64,000 nucleotides of DNA from Vulcaniibacterium thermophilum (GTDB lineage Bacteria > Pseudomonadota > Gammaproteobacteria > Xanthomonadales > Xanthomonadaceae), in the NCBI RefSeq assembly GCF_007923255.1, contig NZ_VOHJ01000015.1, positions 1 to 64,000 on the forward strand. Direction: 5' to 3'. Made by a program: the position numbers and the translations under genes. Below the pieces are notes generated by a model. The model searched no databases. It was not told where the DNA came from and worked only from the letters and a program-made list of their open reading frames with translations. Of the stretch, positions 44,828 to 54,106 are shown one piece after another; position 1 is the stretch's first letter, and every line of letters begins with the position of its first letter.

Positions 44828-45817
44828 TCAGTCGAGCGGATAGCGTTCGATGCGCTGCTCGATCGCGCCGAAGATGCTGCGGCCCTCGCGGTCGAGCATC
44901 TCGATGCGCACGCGGTCGCCGAACTTCAGGAACGGCGTCAGCGGCTTGCCGTGTTCGAGCGTCTCCACCGTGCGCCGTTCGGCGAAGCAGGAGGCACCCA
45001 GCGAGGTGTCCTGGTTGGCGACGGTGCCCGAGCCGACGATCGTGCCGGCGCTGAGCGGCCGGGTCCGGGCGGCGTGCGCGACGAGCTGCGCGAAGTCGAA
45101 CTGCATGTCCACGCCCGCTTCCGGTGCGCCGAACCACTCGCCGTTGATGTGGGTCACCAGCGGCAGGTGCACCTTGCAGTCGCGCCAGGCCTCGCCGAGC
45201 TCGTCGGGCGTGACGAACACCGGCGAAAGCGCCGAGCGCGGCTTCGACTGCAGGAAGCCGAAGCCCTTGGCGAGCTCGGCCGGAATCAGGTTGCGCAGCG
45301 AGACGTCGTTGACCAGACCGACCAACTGGATGTGCTCGGCCGCGCGCGCGGGCGTCACCGCCATCGGCACGTCGTCGGTGATCACCACCACTTCGGCTTC
45401 CAGATCGATGCCGTAGTCCTCGCTGGTCACCAGCACCGGGTCGCGCGGGCCGTAGAAGCCGGCGCTGGTGGCCTGGTACATCAGCGGATCGGTGTAGAAG
45501 CTCTCGGGCACTTCGGCGCCGCGCGCGCGGCGCACGCGCTCGACATGCGGCAGGTACGCGCTGCCGTCGACGAACTCGTAGGCGCGCGGCAGCGGCGCGG
45601 CGAACGCGGCGAAGTCGACGTCGAACGCGCCCTCCGCTGCGCCGGCGTTGAGCGCGTCGTACAGCGCGTTCAATCGCGGCGCGGTGTTGGACCAGTCCTC
45701 GAGCGCGCGCTGCAGGGTGGGGGCGATGCCGTCGGCGCGCACCGCGCGCGCGAGGTCGCGCGAGACCACCACGAGCGTGCCGTCGCGGCCGCCCTCCTTG
45801 AGACTTCCGAGCTTCAT
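44828..45817 (-). CDS. fahA: Fumarylacetoacetate hydrolase
   Basis: A 329-residue enzyme of the last step of tyrosine breakdown, giving fumarate and acetoacetate. It begins MKLGSLKEGGRDGTLVVVSR. The C-terminal catalytic domain includes DYGIDLEAEVVVITDDVPM, with metal-binding acidic residues, and LSAGTIVGSGTVANQD. It is of the shorter bacterial type. The acetoacetate product could feed the CoA-transferase encoded at 4.6-6.0 kb. An AT-rich palindrome and a possible -10 box lie about 50-65 bases upstream. Confidence 0.92.
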   Translation of the reverse strand: MKLGSLKEGGRDGTLVVVSRDLARAVRADGIAPTLQRALEDWSNTAPRLNALYDALNAGAAEGAFDVDFAAFAAPLPRAYEFVDGSAYLPHVERVRRARGAEVPESFYTDPLMYQATSAGFYGPRDPVLVTSEDYGIDLEAEVVVITDDVPMAVTPARAAEHIQLVGLVNDVSLRNLIPAELAKGFGFLQSKPRSALSPVFVTPDELGEAWRDCKVHLPLVTHINGEWFGAPEAGVDMQFDFAQLVAHAARTRPLSAGTIVGSGTVANQDTSLGASCFAERRTVETLEHGKPLTPFLKFGDRVRIEMLDREGRSIFGAIEQRIERYPLD

Positions 45818-45867
45818 GCGTGTTCTCCGCGGATCAGAGCCGGGCGGCACGGTGCCCGGCGCGAATT

Positions 45868-45883
45868 GGTTTCAATTGTAACC
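45868..45883 (-). promoter_or_regulatory. Candidate operator and -10 box upstream of fahA
   Basis: A 16-base imperfect palindrome, GGTTACAATTGAAACC on the minus strand, stands out in GC-rich surroundings. It contains TACAAT (45875-45880), a plausible -10 element about 58 bases before the fahA ATG. MarR/TetR-type operators often look like this. The cognate regulator is not encoded nearby. Confidence 0.5.
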
Positions 45884-46188
45884 AGAGCCGCCGCGCGTCC
45901 GGCATGGGAGGCCGGACAGCATCCGGCGCGCGCGTTCGACGCGCACGGTGGGCGGGCGTCATGGCGGGCGCCCTGCGGAGCCGCGGAACGACCATGCGCT
46001 GCGTCGCCGCCGCACCGCCCGACACGGGATCCCCCGCTTGCGCGGGGAAGAGGCGCCGAGGCCGCGGCGTCGGAACCGCGCACCATCGGGCACGAAGGTC
46101 GCCGCGAGGGTTGCGCGGAAACGGCGGCGCAGAAACGACGAATCCCGCACGCGGCGGGATTCGTGGATGACCGTCGGACGGTCGAAGA
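45884..46188. other. 305-base non-coding spacer with repeat-like hairpins
   Basis: No gene is supported between the fahA control region and the tRNA. It contains ccccgc-ttgc-gcgggg (46032-46047), which resembles a widespread intergenic repeat type. At 46138-46164 there is an 11-bp stem (acgaatcccgc / gcgggattcgt, 5-base loop) which on the minus strand follows the tRNA by 24 bases and is succeeded by CGTTTC. This is the likely terminator for the tRNA transcript. Confidence 0.55.
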
Positions 46189-46265
46189 TGGCAGCCCCGG
46201 ATGGATTCGAACCACCGAATGCCTGGTTCAGAGCCAGGTGCCTTAAACCACTTGGCGACGGGGCT
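46189..46265 (-). tRNA. tRNA-Gln (anticodon CTG)
   Basis: A complete 77-base cloverleaf ending in an encoded CCA. The acceptor stem is AGCCCCG/CGGGGCT, the anticodon arm CCTGG-CTCTGAA-CCAGG giving anticodon CTG, and the T arm carries GGTTCGAATCC. The sequence resembles bacterial tRNA-Gln (GCCAAGTGG D-arm). It lies 31 bases downstream of rpsI on the same strand and may share its transcript. Confidence 0.93.
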
Positions 46266-46296
46266 GTGGAACGCGATGGATTGTAGCGCGAAAAGC

Positions 46297-46692
46297 TTAG
46301 CGCTTCGAGAACTGGGTCGCGCGACGGGCCTTGTGCAGACCGACCTTCTTGCGCTCGACCTCGCGGGCGTCGCGGGTCATGAAGCCGGCCTTGCGCAGGT
46401 CGGTCTTCAGCGACTCGTCGTACTCCACCAGCGCGCGGGCGATGCCCAGACGGATGGCGCCGGCCTGGCCGGTGGTGCCGCCGCCGCTGACGGTGGCGAT
46501 CACGTCGAACTTGTCGGTCGCCTGCACCAGCTCCAGCGGCTGGCGCACGATCATGCGCGCGGTCTCGCGGCCGAAGAACTCGTCGAGCGGACGGTCGTTG
46601 ATCAGGATGCGGCCGCTGCCCTTGCGCAGGAACACGCGGGCGGTGGAGGACTTGCGGCGGCCGGTGCCGTAATTCTGCTGCGTGGTAGCCAT
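46297..46692 (-). CDS. rpsI: 30S ribosomal protein S9
   Basis: A 131-residue ribosomal protein. It begins [20 protein letters not shown] and ends in the diagnostic [17 protein letters not shown], whose final SKR reaches the P-site tRNA. It starts 8 bases after rplM, the universal rplM-rpsI pair. Length is normal. Confidence 0.98.
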   Translation of the reverse strand: MATTQQNYGTGRRKSSTARVFLRKGSGRILINDRPLDEFFGRETARMIVRQPLELVQATDKFDVIATVSGGGTTGQAGAIRLGIARALVEYDESLKTDLRKAGFMTRDAREVERKKVGLHKARRATQFSKR

Positions 46693-46700
46693 GGTTGACC

Positions 46701-47129
46701 TTAGATCTCCAGCGGCTGCGGCTGCTGGGCGGTGTGCGGATGCTCGGAGCCCTTGTAGACCTTGAGCTTGCGGAACATCGCGCGGCCGAGCGGATTCTTG
46801 GGCAGCATGCCCTTCACGCCGATCTCGATCACGCGCTCCGGATGGCGCTGCAGGGCCTGCTCCAGCGTCTCGGTCTTCAGGTTGCCGATGTAGCCGGTGA
46901 AGCGGTGATACTGCTTGTCCTTCAGCTTGTTGCCGGTGACGACAATCTTCTCGGCGTTGATCACGACGATGTAGTCGCCGGTATCGACGTGCGGCGTGTA
47001 GACGGGCTTGTGCTTGCCACGCAGACGGCGGGCGAGTTCGGAGCACAGGCGGCCCAGCGTCTTGCCGGTCGCGTCGACGAGGTACCAGTCACGCTGGACC
47101 GTCTCGTTCTTGGCGGAATAAGTCTTCAT
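46701..47129 (-). CDS. rplM: 50S ribosomal protein L13
   Basis: A 142-residue ribosomal protein beginning [20 protein letters not shown], with [20 protein letters not shown] and the C-terminal [20 protein letters not shown]. First gene of rplM-rpsI. A good promoter is visible about 95 bases upstream. Confidence 0.98.
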   Translation of the reverse strand: MKTYSAKNETVQRDWYLVDATGKTLGRLCSELARRLRGKHKPVYTPHVDTGDYIVVINAEKIVVTGNKLKDKQYHRFTGYIGNLKTETLEQALQRHPERVIEIGVKGMLPKNPLGRAMFRKLKVYKGSEHPHTAQQPQPLEI

Positions 47130-47223
47130 GTGACTGTGCGGGTACCTTGCCGGGCTGGTTCCGGGCGCCTGGGCCGGCGGAACTTCGCCTCGCGTTGTAG
47201 AGGGGTGGAGCGAAAGAAGCGGA

Positions 47224-47252
47224 ATCATAGCGGCAGCGACCCGCCCGTGCAA
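47224..47252 (-). promoter_or_regulatory. Promoter for rplM-rpsI
   Basis: On the minus strand TTGCAC (47247-47252) and TATGAT (47224-47229) are 17 bases apart, matching a sigma-70 promoter. The transcript leader to the rplM ATG would be about 88 bases. The GlcF-like gene starts divergently at 47295, close behind. Confidence 0.7.
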
Positions 47253-47294
47253 GCGGGCCGGTCGCGACCGGGTGCGGATGCTAGCATCGCGGCG

Positions 47295-48422
47295 ATGCCG
47301 CCGCAGCCCGTGCCCGATCCGCTGGCCGCCCTGTCCGATCGCTGCGTGCAGTGCGGCCTGTGCCTGCCGGCGTGCCCGACCTACGCCCGCGAACGGCTCG
47401 AGACCGAAAGCCCGCGCGGCCGGATCGCGCTGCTGCGCGCCTGGGCGCTGGAGGCGGCGGCGCCGACGCCCGCGGGCGAGGCCCATCTCGATCATTGTCT
47501 GGGCTGCCGCCGGTGCGAGGCGGTATGCCCGGCCGGCGTGCACTACGGCGAGCTGCTGGTCGAGGGACGGCGACGCCAGCGCAAGCGGCGCGGCGCCGCA
47601 TGGCGGCAACGGGCGCTGGAGGCGCTGGCGGCGCGGCCGCGGCTGCTCGACGCGCTGCTGCGGCTGTACCGGTCGCTTCACCCGCTGCTGCCGGGCCCGC
47701 TGCGTCCGCTGCCGCGGCCGCCGGGCGCCGCGCCGGCGCCTTCTCCGTCGACGGCGGCTGCGGCCATCGCGGTTTTCCGCGGCTGCGTCGGCGGCGTGTT
47801 CGAGGCGCCGGTGCGGGACGCCTTCGTGCGCCTGTCCGCGGCCGCCGGGCTGGAAGTGGTCGAACCGCGCGGGCAGACCTGCTGCGGTGCGCTGCACGCG
47901 CACGCGGGCGCCGCGGAGAGAGCGGCGCGACTGGCGGCGGCGAACCGCGCCGCGCTCGCCGCCTTCCCGGTGGTGGCCACGATCGCCAGCGGTTGCCATG
48001 CGCACGTCGCCGCGGCGCGCGGACCGGCGGCGACGCGCGATGCGCTCGAGCTGCTCGCCGAACACGCCGAGCGTCTGCGCTTCCGTCCGGCACGGGTGCG
48101 GATCGCGCTGCACCTGCCGTGCACGCAGCGCAGCGTGGTGCGCTCCGATGCGGCGTTGCGGCGGCTGCTGGCCCAGGTGCCGGCGCTGGAGGTGGTGGAA
48201 CTCGATGCCGGCTACGGATGCTGCGGCGCGGCCGGGTCGCACATGTTGCTCGATCCGCGGCGCGCGGCCGCCTTCCGCGCGCCGCTGGTCGCCGCGATCC
48301 GGCAGTCCGGCGCGAGCTGCGTGCTGAGCGCGAACATCGGCTGCCGCCTGCATCTGGCGCCGGCGTGCCCGGTGCCGGTGCGGCATCCGCTGGAGGCGCT
48401 CGCGGACTGGCTGGCGTCCTGA
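47295..48422 (+). CDS. GlcF-like iron-sulfur protein
   Basis: A 375-residue protein like the iron-sulfur subunit of glycolate oxidase. Two 4Fe-4S motifs are at the N-terminus: [14 protein letters not shown] (about 17-30) and [14 protein letters not shown]. Two CCG domains follow ([24 protein letters not shown]), which in this family bind further clusters. Shorter than E. coli GlcF (about 407). No GlcD or GlcE partner is in the window, so the electron donor is unknown. The start is the ATG at 47295; no strong ribosome-binding site is visible. Confidence 0.82.
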   Translation: MPPQPVPDPLAALSDRCVQCGLCLPACPTYARERLETESPRGRIALLRAWALEAAAPTPAGEAHLDHCLGCRRCEAVCPAGVHYGELLVEGRRRQRKRRGAAWRQRALEALAARPRLLDALLRLYRSLHPLLPGPLRPLPRPPGAAPAPSPSTAAAAIAVFRGCVGGVFEAPVRDAFVRLSAAAGLEVVEPRGQTCCGALHAHAGAAERAARLAAANRAALAAFPVVATIASGCHAHVAAARGPAATRDALELLAEHAERLRFRPARVRIALHLPCTQRSVVRSDAALRRLLAQVPALEVVELDAGYGCCGAAGSHMLLDPRRAAAFRAPLVAAIRQSGASCVLSANIGCRLHLAPACPVPVRHPLEALADWLAS

Positions 48423-48469
48423 GCCGGATGCCGACGTCCGCGCCGCAAGGGGCGGCGTACACTGGCGGC

Positions 48470-49111
48470 ATGACCGCACGCACTCTCTCCCCGCTCGATC
48501 GCATCCTGGCCGACTCCCAGCGCGCGCTGGAGACCGTGTTCGCGCGGCCGCCCGCGCACCGGCCCAACCCCGCGGCCGACACGCCCGACGTGGTGCTGCA
48601 CGAGGACGAACGCCGCCACGCCGCGGGGTTGATGCGGATCAACCACGTCGGCGAGGTCTGCGCGCAGGCGCTGTACGTCGGCCAGGCGTCGGTCGCGCGC
48701 GATGCGGGTACGCGCGCGCACCTGCTCGCGGCCGCGCAGGAGGAAACCGATCATCTGGCCTGGTGCGCGGACCGGCTGCACGAACTCGACAGCCGTCCGA
48801 GCCTGCTCAACCCGCTCTGGTACGCCGGCAGCTACGCGATCGGCCTGCTCGCCGGTCTGCGCGGCGACGGCTGGAACCTGGGCTTCGTGGTGGAGACGGA
48901 GCGGCAGGTCGAAGCGCATCTGGACGAACACCTGCAGCGCCTGCCGCCCGCCGACGCGCGCAGTCGCGCGATCCTGAGCCAGATGAAGATCGACGAGGCC
49001 CGCCACGCCGACAACGCCCAGGCCGCGGGCGCGCGCGCGCTGCCGATGCCGATCCCGCGCCTGATGTCGCTTGCCTCGAAGGTGATGAAGGCGGTGGCGT
49101 ATCGGGTGTGA
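48470..49111 (+). CDS. coq7: 5-demethoxyubiquinol hydroxylase (Coq7)
   Basis: A 213-residue di-iron hydroxylase of the penultimate ubiquinone step. The ferritin-like iron ligands are visible in [55 protein letters not shown] and [20 protein letters not shown]. Xanthomonadaceae use Coq7 instead of UbiF, which fits this lineage. It lies 47 bases after the GlcF-like gene, possibly co-transcribed, and is followed by a hairpin terminator. Confidence 0.93.
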   Translation: MTARTLSPLDRILADSQRALETVFARPPAHRPNPAADTPDVVLHEDERRHAAGLMRINHVGEVCAQALYVGQASVARDAGTRAHLLAAAQEETDHLAWCADRLHELDSRPSLLNPLWYAGSYAIGLLAGLRGDGWNLGFVVETERQVEAHLDEHLQRLPPADARSRAILSQMKIDEARHADNAQAAGARALPMPIPRLMSLASKVMKAVAYRV

Positions 49112-49176
49112 GGTGGCGGGCGGGTCCGGATTCCGACTCGCTCGCGCGATCGCGGCGCAACCGGCGCGCGGAACGC

Positions 49177-49202
49177 GGAAGCCCGCCAGACGGCGGGCTT
49201 CC
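49177..49202. terminator. Bidirectional hairpin between coq7 and speD
   Basis: Perfect 11-bp stem (49177-49187 with 49192-49202, ggaagcccgcc / ggcgggcttcc), four-base loop. It sits between the stop codons of two converging genes and probably ends both transcripts. T runs are short on both strands. Confidence 0.7.
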
Positions 49203-49228
49203 GGTGCTGGGCGATGCGCGGCCGACGC

Positions 49229-50023
49229 TCAGTCGATCAGATTGCGGCCGTGGTAGAGCTCCTCGATCTCGCGCTTCAGCCGCGCCTCGATCTTCATCCG
49301 CTCCTTGAACGAGAGGTTCTTCGCCTTCTCCTCGAACAGGTAGTTGTCGAGGTCGAACTCCTTCAGGTGCATCTTCGTGTGGAAGATGTTCTCCTGGTAG
49401 ACGTTGACGTCGAGCATCTCGTAGCGGTTCTTGATGTTCTTCGCCAGGTAGTCCTGGATCGAGTTGATCTTGTGGTCGATGTAGTGCTTCTTGCCCTTGA
49501 CGTCGCGGGTGAAGCCACGGACGCGGTAGTCCATGATCACGATGTCGGACTCGAAGCTCTCGATCAGGTAGTTCAACGCCTTCAGTGGCGAGATCACGCC
49601 GCAGGTGGCGACGTCGATGTCGGCGCGGAAGGTGGCGATGCCGTTGTCCGGATGCGTTTCCGGATACGTGTGCACGGTGATGTGCGACTTGTCCAGGTGC
49701 GCGACCACCGCGTCGGAGATCAGCTCGCGGCCGGCGTCGCGCTTGTCGATCACCGGCTGCTCGGAGATCAGGATCGTGACCGACGCGCCCTGCGGATCGT
49801 AGTCCTGGCGGGCGATGTTGAGGATGTTCGCGCCGATGATCTCGGCGACGTCGGTGAGGATCTGCGTCAGGCGGTCGGCGTTGTACGCCTCGTCGATGTA
49901 CTCGATGTAGCGCTTACGCTCGTCTTCGGACGCGGCGAAGCTGACGTCGTAGATGTTGAACGACAGCGCCTTGGTGAGGTTGTTGAACCCCTGCAGCCTC
50001 AGGCGCGGCAACGGCTTGACCAC
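49229..50023 (-). CDS. speD: S-adenosylmethionine decarboxylase proenzyme
   Basis: A 264-residue pyruvoyl enzyme of spermidine synthesis, of the class found in E. coli and Xanthomonas. The self-cleavage site should be between Lys and Ser in [17 protein letters not shown], producing the pyruvoyl group from that serine. The GTG at 50023 (read [20 protein letters not shown]) is chosen because family members start [11 protein letters not shown] and GGGGAT lies just upstream. It diverges from clp across 198 bases, an arrangement I recall from Xanthomonas. SpeE is not in the window. Confidence 0.94.
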   Translation of the reverse strand: MVKPLPRLRLQGFNNLTKALSFNIYDVSFAASEDERKRYIEYIDEAYNADRLTQILTDVAEIIGANILNIARQDYDPQGASVTILISEQPVIDKRDAGRELISDAVVAHLDKSHITVHTYPETHPDNGIATFRADIDVATCGVISPLKALNYLIESFESDIVIMDYRVRGFTRDVKGKKHYIDHKINSIQDYLAKNIKNRYEMLDVNVYQENIFHTKMHLKEFDLDNYLFEEKAKNLSFKERMKIEARLKREIEELYHGRNLID

Positions 50024-50134
50024 TTCGGATCCCCGGTCTGACCAGCGAAGGCGGCGATTATGGGCCAATCGGCCCCCCGGGGGAACGCGCGCGGGGCGTC
50101 CGGTTGCCCGGGGTTCGGAGAGGTGCCGCGCTGT

Positions 50135-50146
50135 TCACGAACGTGA
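50135..50146. promoter_or_regulatory. Palindrome between speD and clp
   Basis: TCACGAACGTGA forms a 5-bp inverted repeat around two central bases, about 76 bases upstream of the clp ATG and 112 bases upstream of the speD start. It does not match the Clp consensus (TGTGA-N6-TCACA). A possible CATAAT -10 box for speD lies at 50057-50062 on the minus strand. This is a candidate regulatory site only. Confidence 0.35.
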
Positions 50147-50221
50147 CGCGTTTAACCAATTTGCGCCACGCCACGCTCAAGCCTAAAGTGCGGCTGAACA
50201 TCCCCCGATCCCCCTTCCGCC

Positions 50222-50911
50222 ATGACCGCCTCCCTGGTTGCCTCCAACCCGACGATGCGACGTTCCCAGAGTCCGCTGATGCCGGACGCGTCCACGATCG
50301 AGCGTTTCCTGGCCCACTGCCACCGCCGGCGCTACCCCTCGCGCACCGACGTGTTCCGCCCCGGCGACCCCGCCGGCACGCTGTATTACGTGGTGTCCGG
50401 CTCGGTCAGCATCATCGCCGAGGAGGACGACGGCCGCGAACTGGTGCTGGGCTATTTCGGCTCGGGCGAATTCGTCGGCGAGCTGGGCCTGTTCATCGAA
50501 AGCGACCAGCGCGAGGTGATCCTGCGCACGCGGTCGGCCTGCGAGCTCGCCGAGATCGGCCACGAGCGGCTGTACGACCTGCTGCTGACCCGGCTGTCGG
50601 CGGATGCGCCGAAGCTGCTGTACGCGATCGCCGCGCAGATCTCCAGACGTTTACTGGACACCACGCGCAAGGCCGGCCGACTGGCCTTCCTGGACGTCAC
50701 CGACCGCATCGTGCGCACCCTGCACGACCTGGCGAAGGAGCCGGAGGCGATGAGCCATCCGCAGGGCACCCAGATCCGGGTGTCGCGGCAGGAGCTGTCG
50801 CGCCTGGTCGGCTGCTCGCGCGAGATGGCCGGCCGCGTGCTGAAGAAGCTGCAGGCGGACGGCAAGCTGTACGCGCGCGGCAAGACCATCGTGCTGTTCG
50901 GCACGCGCTGA
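50222..50911 (+). CDS. clp: CRP-like global regulator Clp
   Basis: A 229-residue CRP-family regulator, very like Clp of Xanthomonas, a c-di-GMP-responsive activator of exoenzyme, polysaccharide and virulence genes. The N-terminal jelly roll includes FRPGDPAGTLYYVVSGSVSI and LGYFGSGEFVGELGLFIESD; the dimer helix is near LLYAIAAQISRRLLDTTRKA. The helix-turn-helix is VSRQELSRLVGCSREMAGRV. The first 20 residues differ from Xanthomonas Clp while the rest is nearly the same. In Xanthomonas c-di-GMP, not cAMP, controls DNA binding. Followed 3 bases later by a GNAT gene. Confidence 0.94.
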   Translation: MTASLVASNPTMRRSQSPLMPDASTIERFLAHCHRRRYPSRTDVFRPGDPAGTLYYVVSGSVSIIAEEDDGRELVLGYFGSGEFVGELGLFIESDQREVILRTRSACELAEIGHERLYDLLLTRLSADAPKLLYAIAAQISRRLLDTTRKAGRLAFLDVTDRIVRTLHDLAKEPEAMSHPQGTQIRVSRQELSRLVGCSREMAGRVLKKLQADGKLYARGKTIVLFGTR

Positions 50912-50914
50912 GGC

Positions 50915-51379
50915 ATGGCGCAGGCGGCGGCCTCCTTTCCCGCCGAGGCGGTGACCGTGCGCCCGGCCGAACCGGCCGACGCGCCGGTGGTCGCGCGGCT
51001 GCTCACCGTGCTGGGCTACCCGTGCGATGCGCGCGAGGCCGCGGTCCGCATCCAGGCGGTGCGCTCGGACCCGCGCCAGCAACTGCTGCTGGCCTGCGTG
51101 GGCGGCGCCGGCTGCGGGCTGCTCGGCCTGGACACGCTCTACTACGTGCCGCTCGGCGCCCCCACCTGCCGCATCACCGCGCTGGCCGTGCTGCCGGAGG
51201 CGCAGCGCTGCGGCGTCGGGCGGCGCCTGGTGCGCGAAGCCGAGCGGCGCGCGCGCCAGGCCGGGGCCAGCCGGCTCGAACTCACCAGCGCGGCGCACCG
51301 GGCCGAGGCGCACGCGTTCTACCGCGCGCTCGGCTTCGGCGAGGGCGCACTGCGTTTCGTCAAGGCTTTAGGCGCCTGA
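50915..51379 (+). CDS. GNAT family N-acetyltransferase
   Basis: A 154-residue single-domain acetyltransferase. Motif A is clear: ITALAVLPEAQRCGVGRRLV, then REAERRARQAGASRLELTSA and HAFYRALGFGEG, which together form the acetyl-CoA site. Substrate unknown. It starts 3 bases after clp and so is probably co-transcribed with it. Confidence 0.87.
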   Translation: MAQAAASFPAEAVTVRPAEPADAPVVARLLTVLGYPCDAREAAVRIQAVRSDPRQQLLLACVGGAGCGLLGLDTLYYVPLGAPTCRITALAVLPEAQRCGVGRRLVREAERRARQAGASRLELTSAAHRAEAHAFYRALGFGEGALRFVKALGA

Positions 51380-51457
51380 ACGCGGCGGATGCGCCCGTAA
51401 CGGCATCGTCCGCACGCATCCCGTACAACGGGCGCCTTTGCCCGACCGGATGACCGG

Positions 51458-52210
51458 ATGGATTGGCTGGGTCAGGAGTTCCTCTTCTTCGTGCTGGTCG
51501 GCCTGCTGGCGCAGCTCATCGACGGCGCGCTCGGCATGGCCTACGGGCTGATCTCCTCGTCGGTGCTGCTGTCGATGGGGCTGCCGCCGGCGACGGTGTC
51601 CGCCAGCGTGCATGCGGCCGAGGTGTTCACCACCGGCGTTTCTGGCGGCGCGCACGCCCTGCACCGCAACGTCGACCGTCGTCTGTTCGTGCGCCTGGCG
51701 GTGCCGGGCATGCTGGGCGGCGCGGTCGGCGCCTACCTGCTCACGCGCGTGCCGGGCGATGCGGTGAAGCCGTTCGTGTACGGCTATCTCGTGCTGCTGG
51801 CGCTGGTGATCCTGGGCCGGGCCGCGCTCGGCAGGCGCAAGGCGCGCAAGGAGATCCGCCACGTGCCGGCGCTCGGGCTGGTGGCGGGGTTTCTGGACGC
51901 GATCGGCGGCGGCGGCTGGGGGCCGATGGCGACCTCGACCCTGCTCGCGCGCGGCGGCCACATCCGCACCACGATCGGCTCGGTGAGCGCGGCGGAGTTC
52001 TGCGTGACGCTGGCGACCTCGATCTCCTTCATCGTCCACATCGGCCTCACGCACTGGGAGGTCATCGCCGGCCTGCTGGTCGGCGGCGTGATCGCCGCGC
52101 CGCTGGCGGCCTGGCTGGTCAAACGCGTCCCGGAGCGCCCCGCGCTCGGCGCGGTGGGCGTGCTGATCCTCGGGATCAGCGGCTACCAGCTCGTGCGCAT
52201 GCTGGGCTGA
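51458..52210 (+). CDS. TauE/SafE family permease
   Basis: A 250-residue membrane protein of the TauE/SafE (DUF81) family with about seven or eight helices in two related halves. Near the N-terminus is FFVLVGLLAQLIDGALGMAY and in the second half LVAGFLDAIGGGGWGPMATS, the duplicated family signature. Members export or import sulfonates, sulfite or other small anions. The transported ion cannot be told here. It converges with the HAD phosphatase gene, 3 bases away. Confidence 0.88.
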   Translation: MDWLGQEFLFFVLVGLLAQLIDGALGMAYGLISSSVLLSMGLPPATVSASVHAAEVFTTGVSGGAHALHRNVDRRLFVRLAVPGMLGGAVGAYLLTRVPGDAVKPFVYGYLVLLALVILGRAALGRRKARKEIRHVPALGLVAGFLDAIGGGGWGPMATSTLLARGGHIRTTIGSVSAAEFCVTLATSISFIVHIGLTHWEVIAGLLVGGVIAAPLAAWLVKRVPERPALGAVGVLILGISGYQLVRMLG

Positions 52211-52213
52211 GGC

Positions 52214-52948
52214 TCAGCCGGGCAACGGCTCGCCGCCGCGGTCCGGGCAGCCCCAATTGAGGATCGGCGTGCCCGGCGGCAGCGTGCGGCGGAAGAACTC
52301 GACGCGGTCGGGTTTCGGATTCACCACCACCGGCCGGCGCGCGGCCTGCAGCAGCGGCAGGTCGGCGCTGCTGTCGGAATAGGCGATGGCGATCTCGCCG
52401 GCGAACCCGGCCTCGCGCAGCATGCGCATCTTCATCGCGTGGTGGCAGTGGCGGCGCGCGATCACCGCGCCGAAGCGCGGGCCGACTTCGGTGCCCACCA
52501 CCGGCACGTCCTCGTGGGCGACGAAGGCGAGGATCGCACGCGCCAGCTCCGGCGGCGCGCCGGTGGCGATCACCACACGGTCGCCCGCCTCGCGATGACG
52601 GTGCAGCACGTCGAGCGCGTGCGGCAGCAGCCGGCGGCGGATCGCATCGGCGTTGCCGGCGACGTAACGATCGATCAGCTCGTCGAGATCGCGCCGGCGC
52701 TTCAGGCCGATCGTGCCCGCCCAGACGAACGCGGAGATGCCGGCGCGTCGCGTCGGCAGGAACGCGATCATCGGCGCGAACACCGGCGCGATCAGCAGCG
52801 CGAGCACGCGCCGCCACCACGCGCGGCGGATCATCCAGACGAACAGGTGGCTGCCGGAGTCGCCGTCGTACAGGGTGTGATCGAAGTCGAACACCACCAG
52901 CGGCGCGTCCGCCTTCGCCTGCGGATAGCGCGGCCCGGCGAGGCTCAT
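52214..52948 (-). CDS. HAD-IB family phosphatase
   Basis: A 244-residue HAD hydrolase. Motif I is [16 protein letters not shown] (nucleophile Asp in DFDHT), motif [10 protein letters not shown] and motif [13 protein letters not shown]. The subfamily includes phosphoserine phosphatase and lipid-phosphate phosphatases, and members with a hydrophobic cap ([17 protein letters not shown]) are common in this lineage. Substrate unknown. It overlaps trpC by four bases (ATGA) and so belongs to the trp transcript. A link to tryptophan synthesis is not required. Confidence 0.83.
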   Translation of the reverse strand: MSLAGPRYPQAKADAPLVVFDFDHTLYDGDSGSHLFVWMIRRAWWRRVLALLIAPVFAPMIAFLPTRRAGISAFVWAGTIGLKRRRDLDELIDRYVAGNADAIRRRLLPHALDVLHRHREAGDRVVIATGAPPELARAILAFVAHEDVPVVGTEVGPRFGAVIARRHCHHAMKMRMLREAGFAGEIAIAYSDSSADLPLLQAARRPVVVNPKPDRVEFFRRTLPPGTPILNWGCPDRGGEPLPG

Positions 52949-53736
52949 GGGGCGAACAGCTCGCGCAGCGCGCGGCCGGGGTCGGGCGCGCGCATGAAGC
53001 TTTCGCCGACCAGGAACGCGTGCACGCCGGCCGCGCGAAGGCGGGCGACGTCGACACGGGTGGCGATGCCGCTCTCGGTGACCAGGATGCGGTCCGGCGG
53101 CACCGCGTCCTTCATCGCGAGCGTGGTGTCGAGCGAGACCTCGAACGTGCGCAGATCGCGGTTGTTGATGCCGATCAGCGCGCAGTCGGTCTGCAGCGCG
53201 CGCTCGAGTTCGTCGATGTCGTGCACCTCCACCAGCACGTCCATGCCGAGCTCCATCGCCAGCCCGGCCAGTTCGATCATCGGCCCGTCCTCGAGCGCGG
53301 CGACGATCAGCAGGATGGCGTCGGCGCCGATCAGGCGCGCCTCGTACACCTGGTAGGGATCGACGATGAAGTCCTTGCGCAGCACCGGCAGCGTGCAGGC
53401 GGCGCGCGCCTGGCCGAGGTAGGCGTTGCTGCCCTGGAAGAAGTCGACGTCGGTCAGCACCGACAGGCAGGCGGCGCCGCCGGCCTCGTAGCTGTGCGCG
53501 ATCGCGGCGGGGTCGAAGTCGGCGCGGATCACGCCCTTCGACGGGCTGGCCTTCTTCACTTCGGCGATCACCGCCGCCTCGCCGGCGCGCACGCGGCGCT
53601 CGATCGCGCGCACGAAGCCGCGCGCCGGCGGCTGGTGCGCGGCGCGCGCGCGCAGCTCCGCGAGCGGGCGGATGCGGCTGCGCTGGTCGATCTCCTCGCG
53701 CTTGCGGGCGAGGATGCGGGTCAGCACGTCGGTCAT
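52945..53736 (-). CDS. trpC: Indole-3-glycerol phosphate synthase
   Basis: A 263-residue TIM-barrel enzyme of tryptophan synthesis. Signatures are [58 protein letters not shown] and [16 protein letters not shown]. It is single-function, not fused to TrpF. It overlaps the neighbouring genes on both sides by four bases, indicating coupling. Confidence 0.96.
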   Translation of the reverse strand: MTDVLTRILARKREEIDQRSRIRPLAELRARAAHQPPARGFVRAIERRVRAGEAAVIAEVKKASPSKGVIRADFDPAAIAHSYEAGGAACLSVLTDVDFFQGSNAYLGQARAACTLPVLRKDFIVDPYQVYEARLIGADAILLIVAALEDGPMIELAGLAMELGMDVLVEVHDIDELERALQTDCALIGINNRDLRTFEVSLDTTLAMKDAVPPDRILVTESGIATRVDVARLRAAGVHAFLVGESFMRAPDPGRALRELFAP

Positions 53737-54080
53737 GCGAACGAGGATTCCTTCAGGCCGTAGGCGCGTTCAACGCGGGCGACGCGCAGTTCGAAGTGGG
53801 CGTACCAGCGGCGCCGCCCCTCGGCGCGGGTAGCGGCGTGCTCGGCGTGCGCGCGCCAGGCGGCGATCGCCTCCTCGCTGTCCCAGTACGACACGGTGAT
53901 GCCGAAGCCGTCCGCGCCGCGCACGCTTTCGGCGCCGAGGAAGCCGGGTTGCTGCGACGCGAGCCGCATCATCCGGTCCGCCGCTTCGGCATAGCCGGCC
54001 TCGTCGTCGGCGGTGCGTTGCGAACTGAAGATGACGGCGTAGTACGGCGGCGCGGGAAGGCGTGCGAACGGGGCGGGCAT
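53733..54080 (-). CDS. Antibiotic biosynthesis monooxygenase-like protein
   Basis: A 115-residue dimeric alpha-beta barrel (ABM-like) protein: [40 protein letters not shown] and [20 protein letters not shown] are typical. Such proteins are small oxygenases or heme-binding proteins, often of unknown role. It is sandwiched between trpD (26 bases upstream) and trpC (overlap of four bases). An enzymatic link to tryptophan is not evident. Confidence 0.8.
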   Translation of the reverse strand: MPAPFARLPAPPYYAVIFSSQRTADDEAGYAEAADRMMRLASQQPGFLGAESVRGADGFGITVSYWDSEEAIAAWRAHAEHAATRAEGRRRWYAHFELRVARVERAYGLKESSFA

Positions 54081-54106
54081 GGCGGCGGCGGTCGGGAAGC
54101 GGGGCA

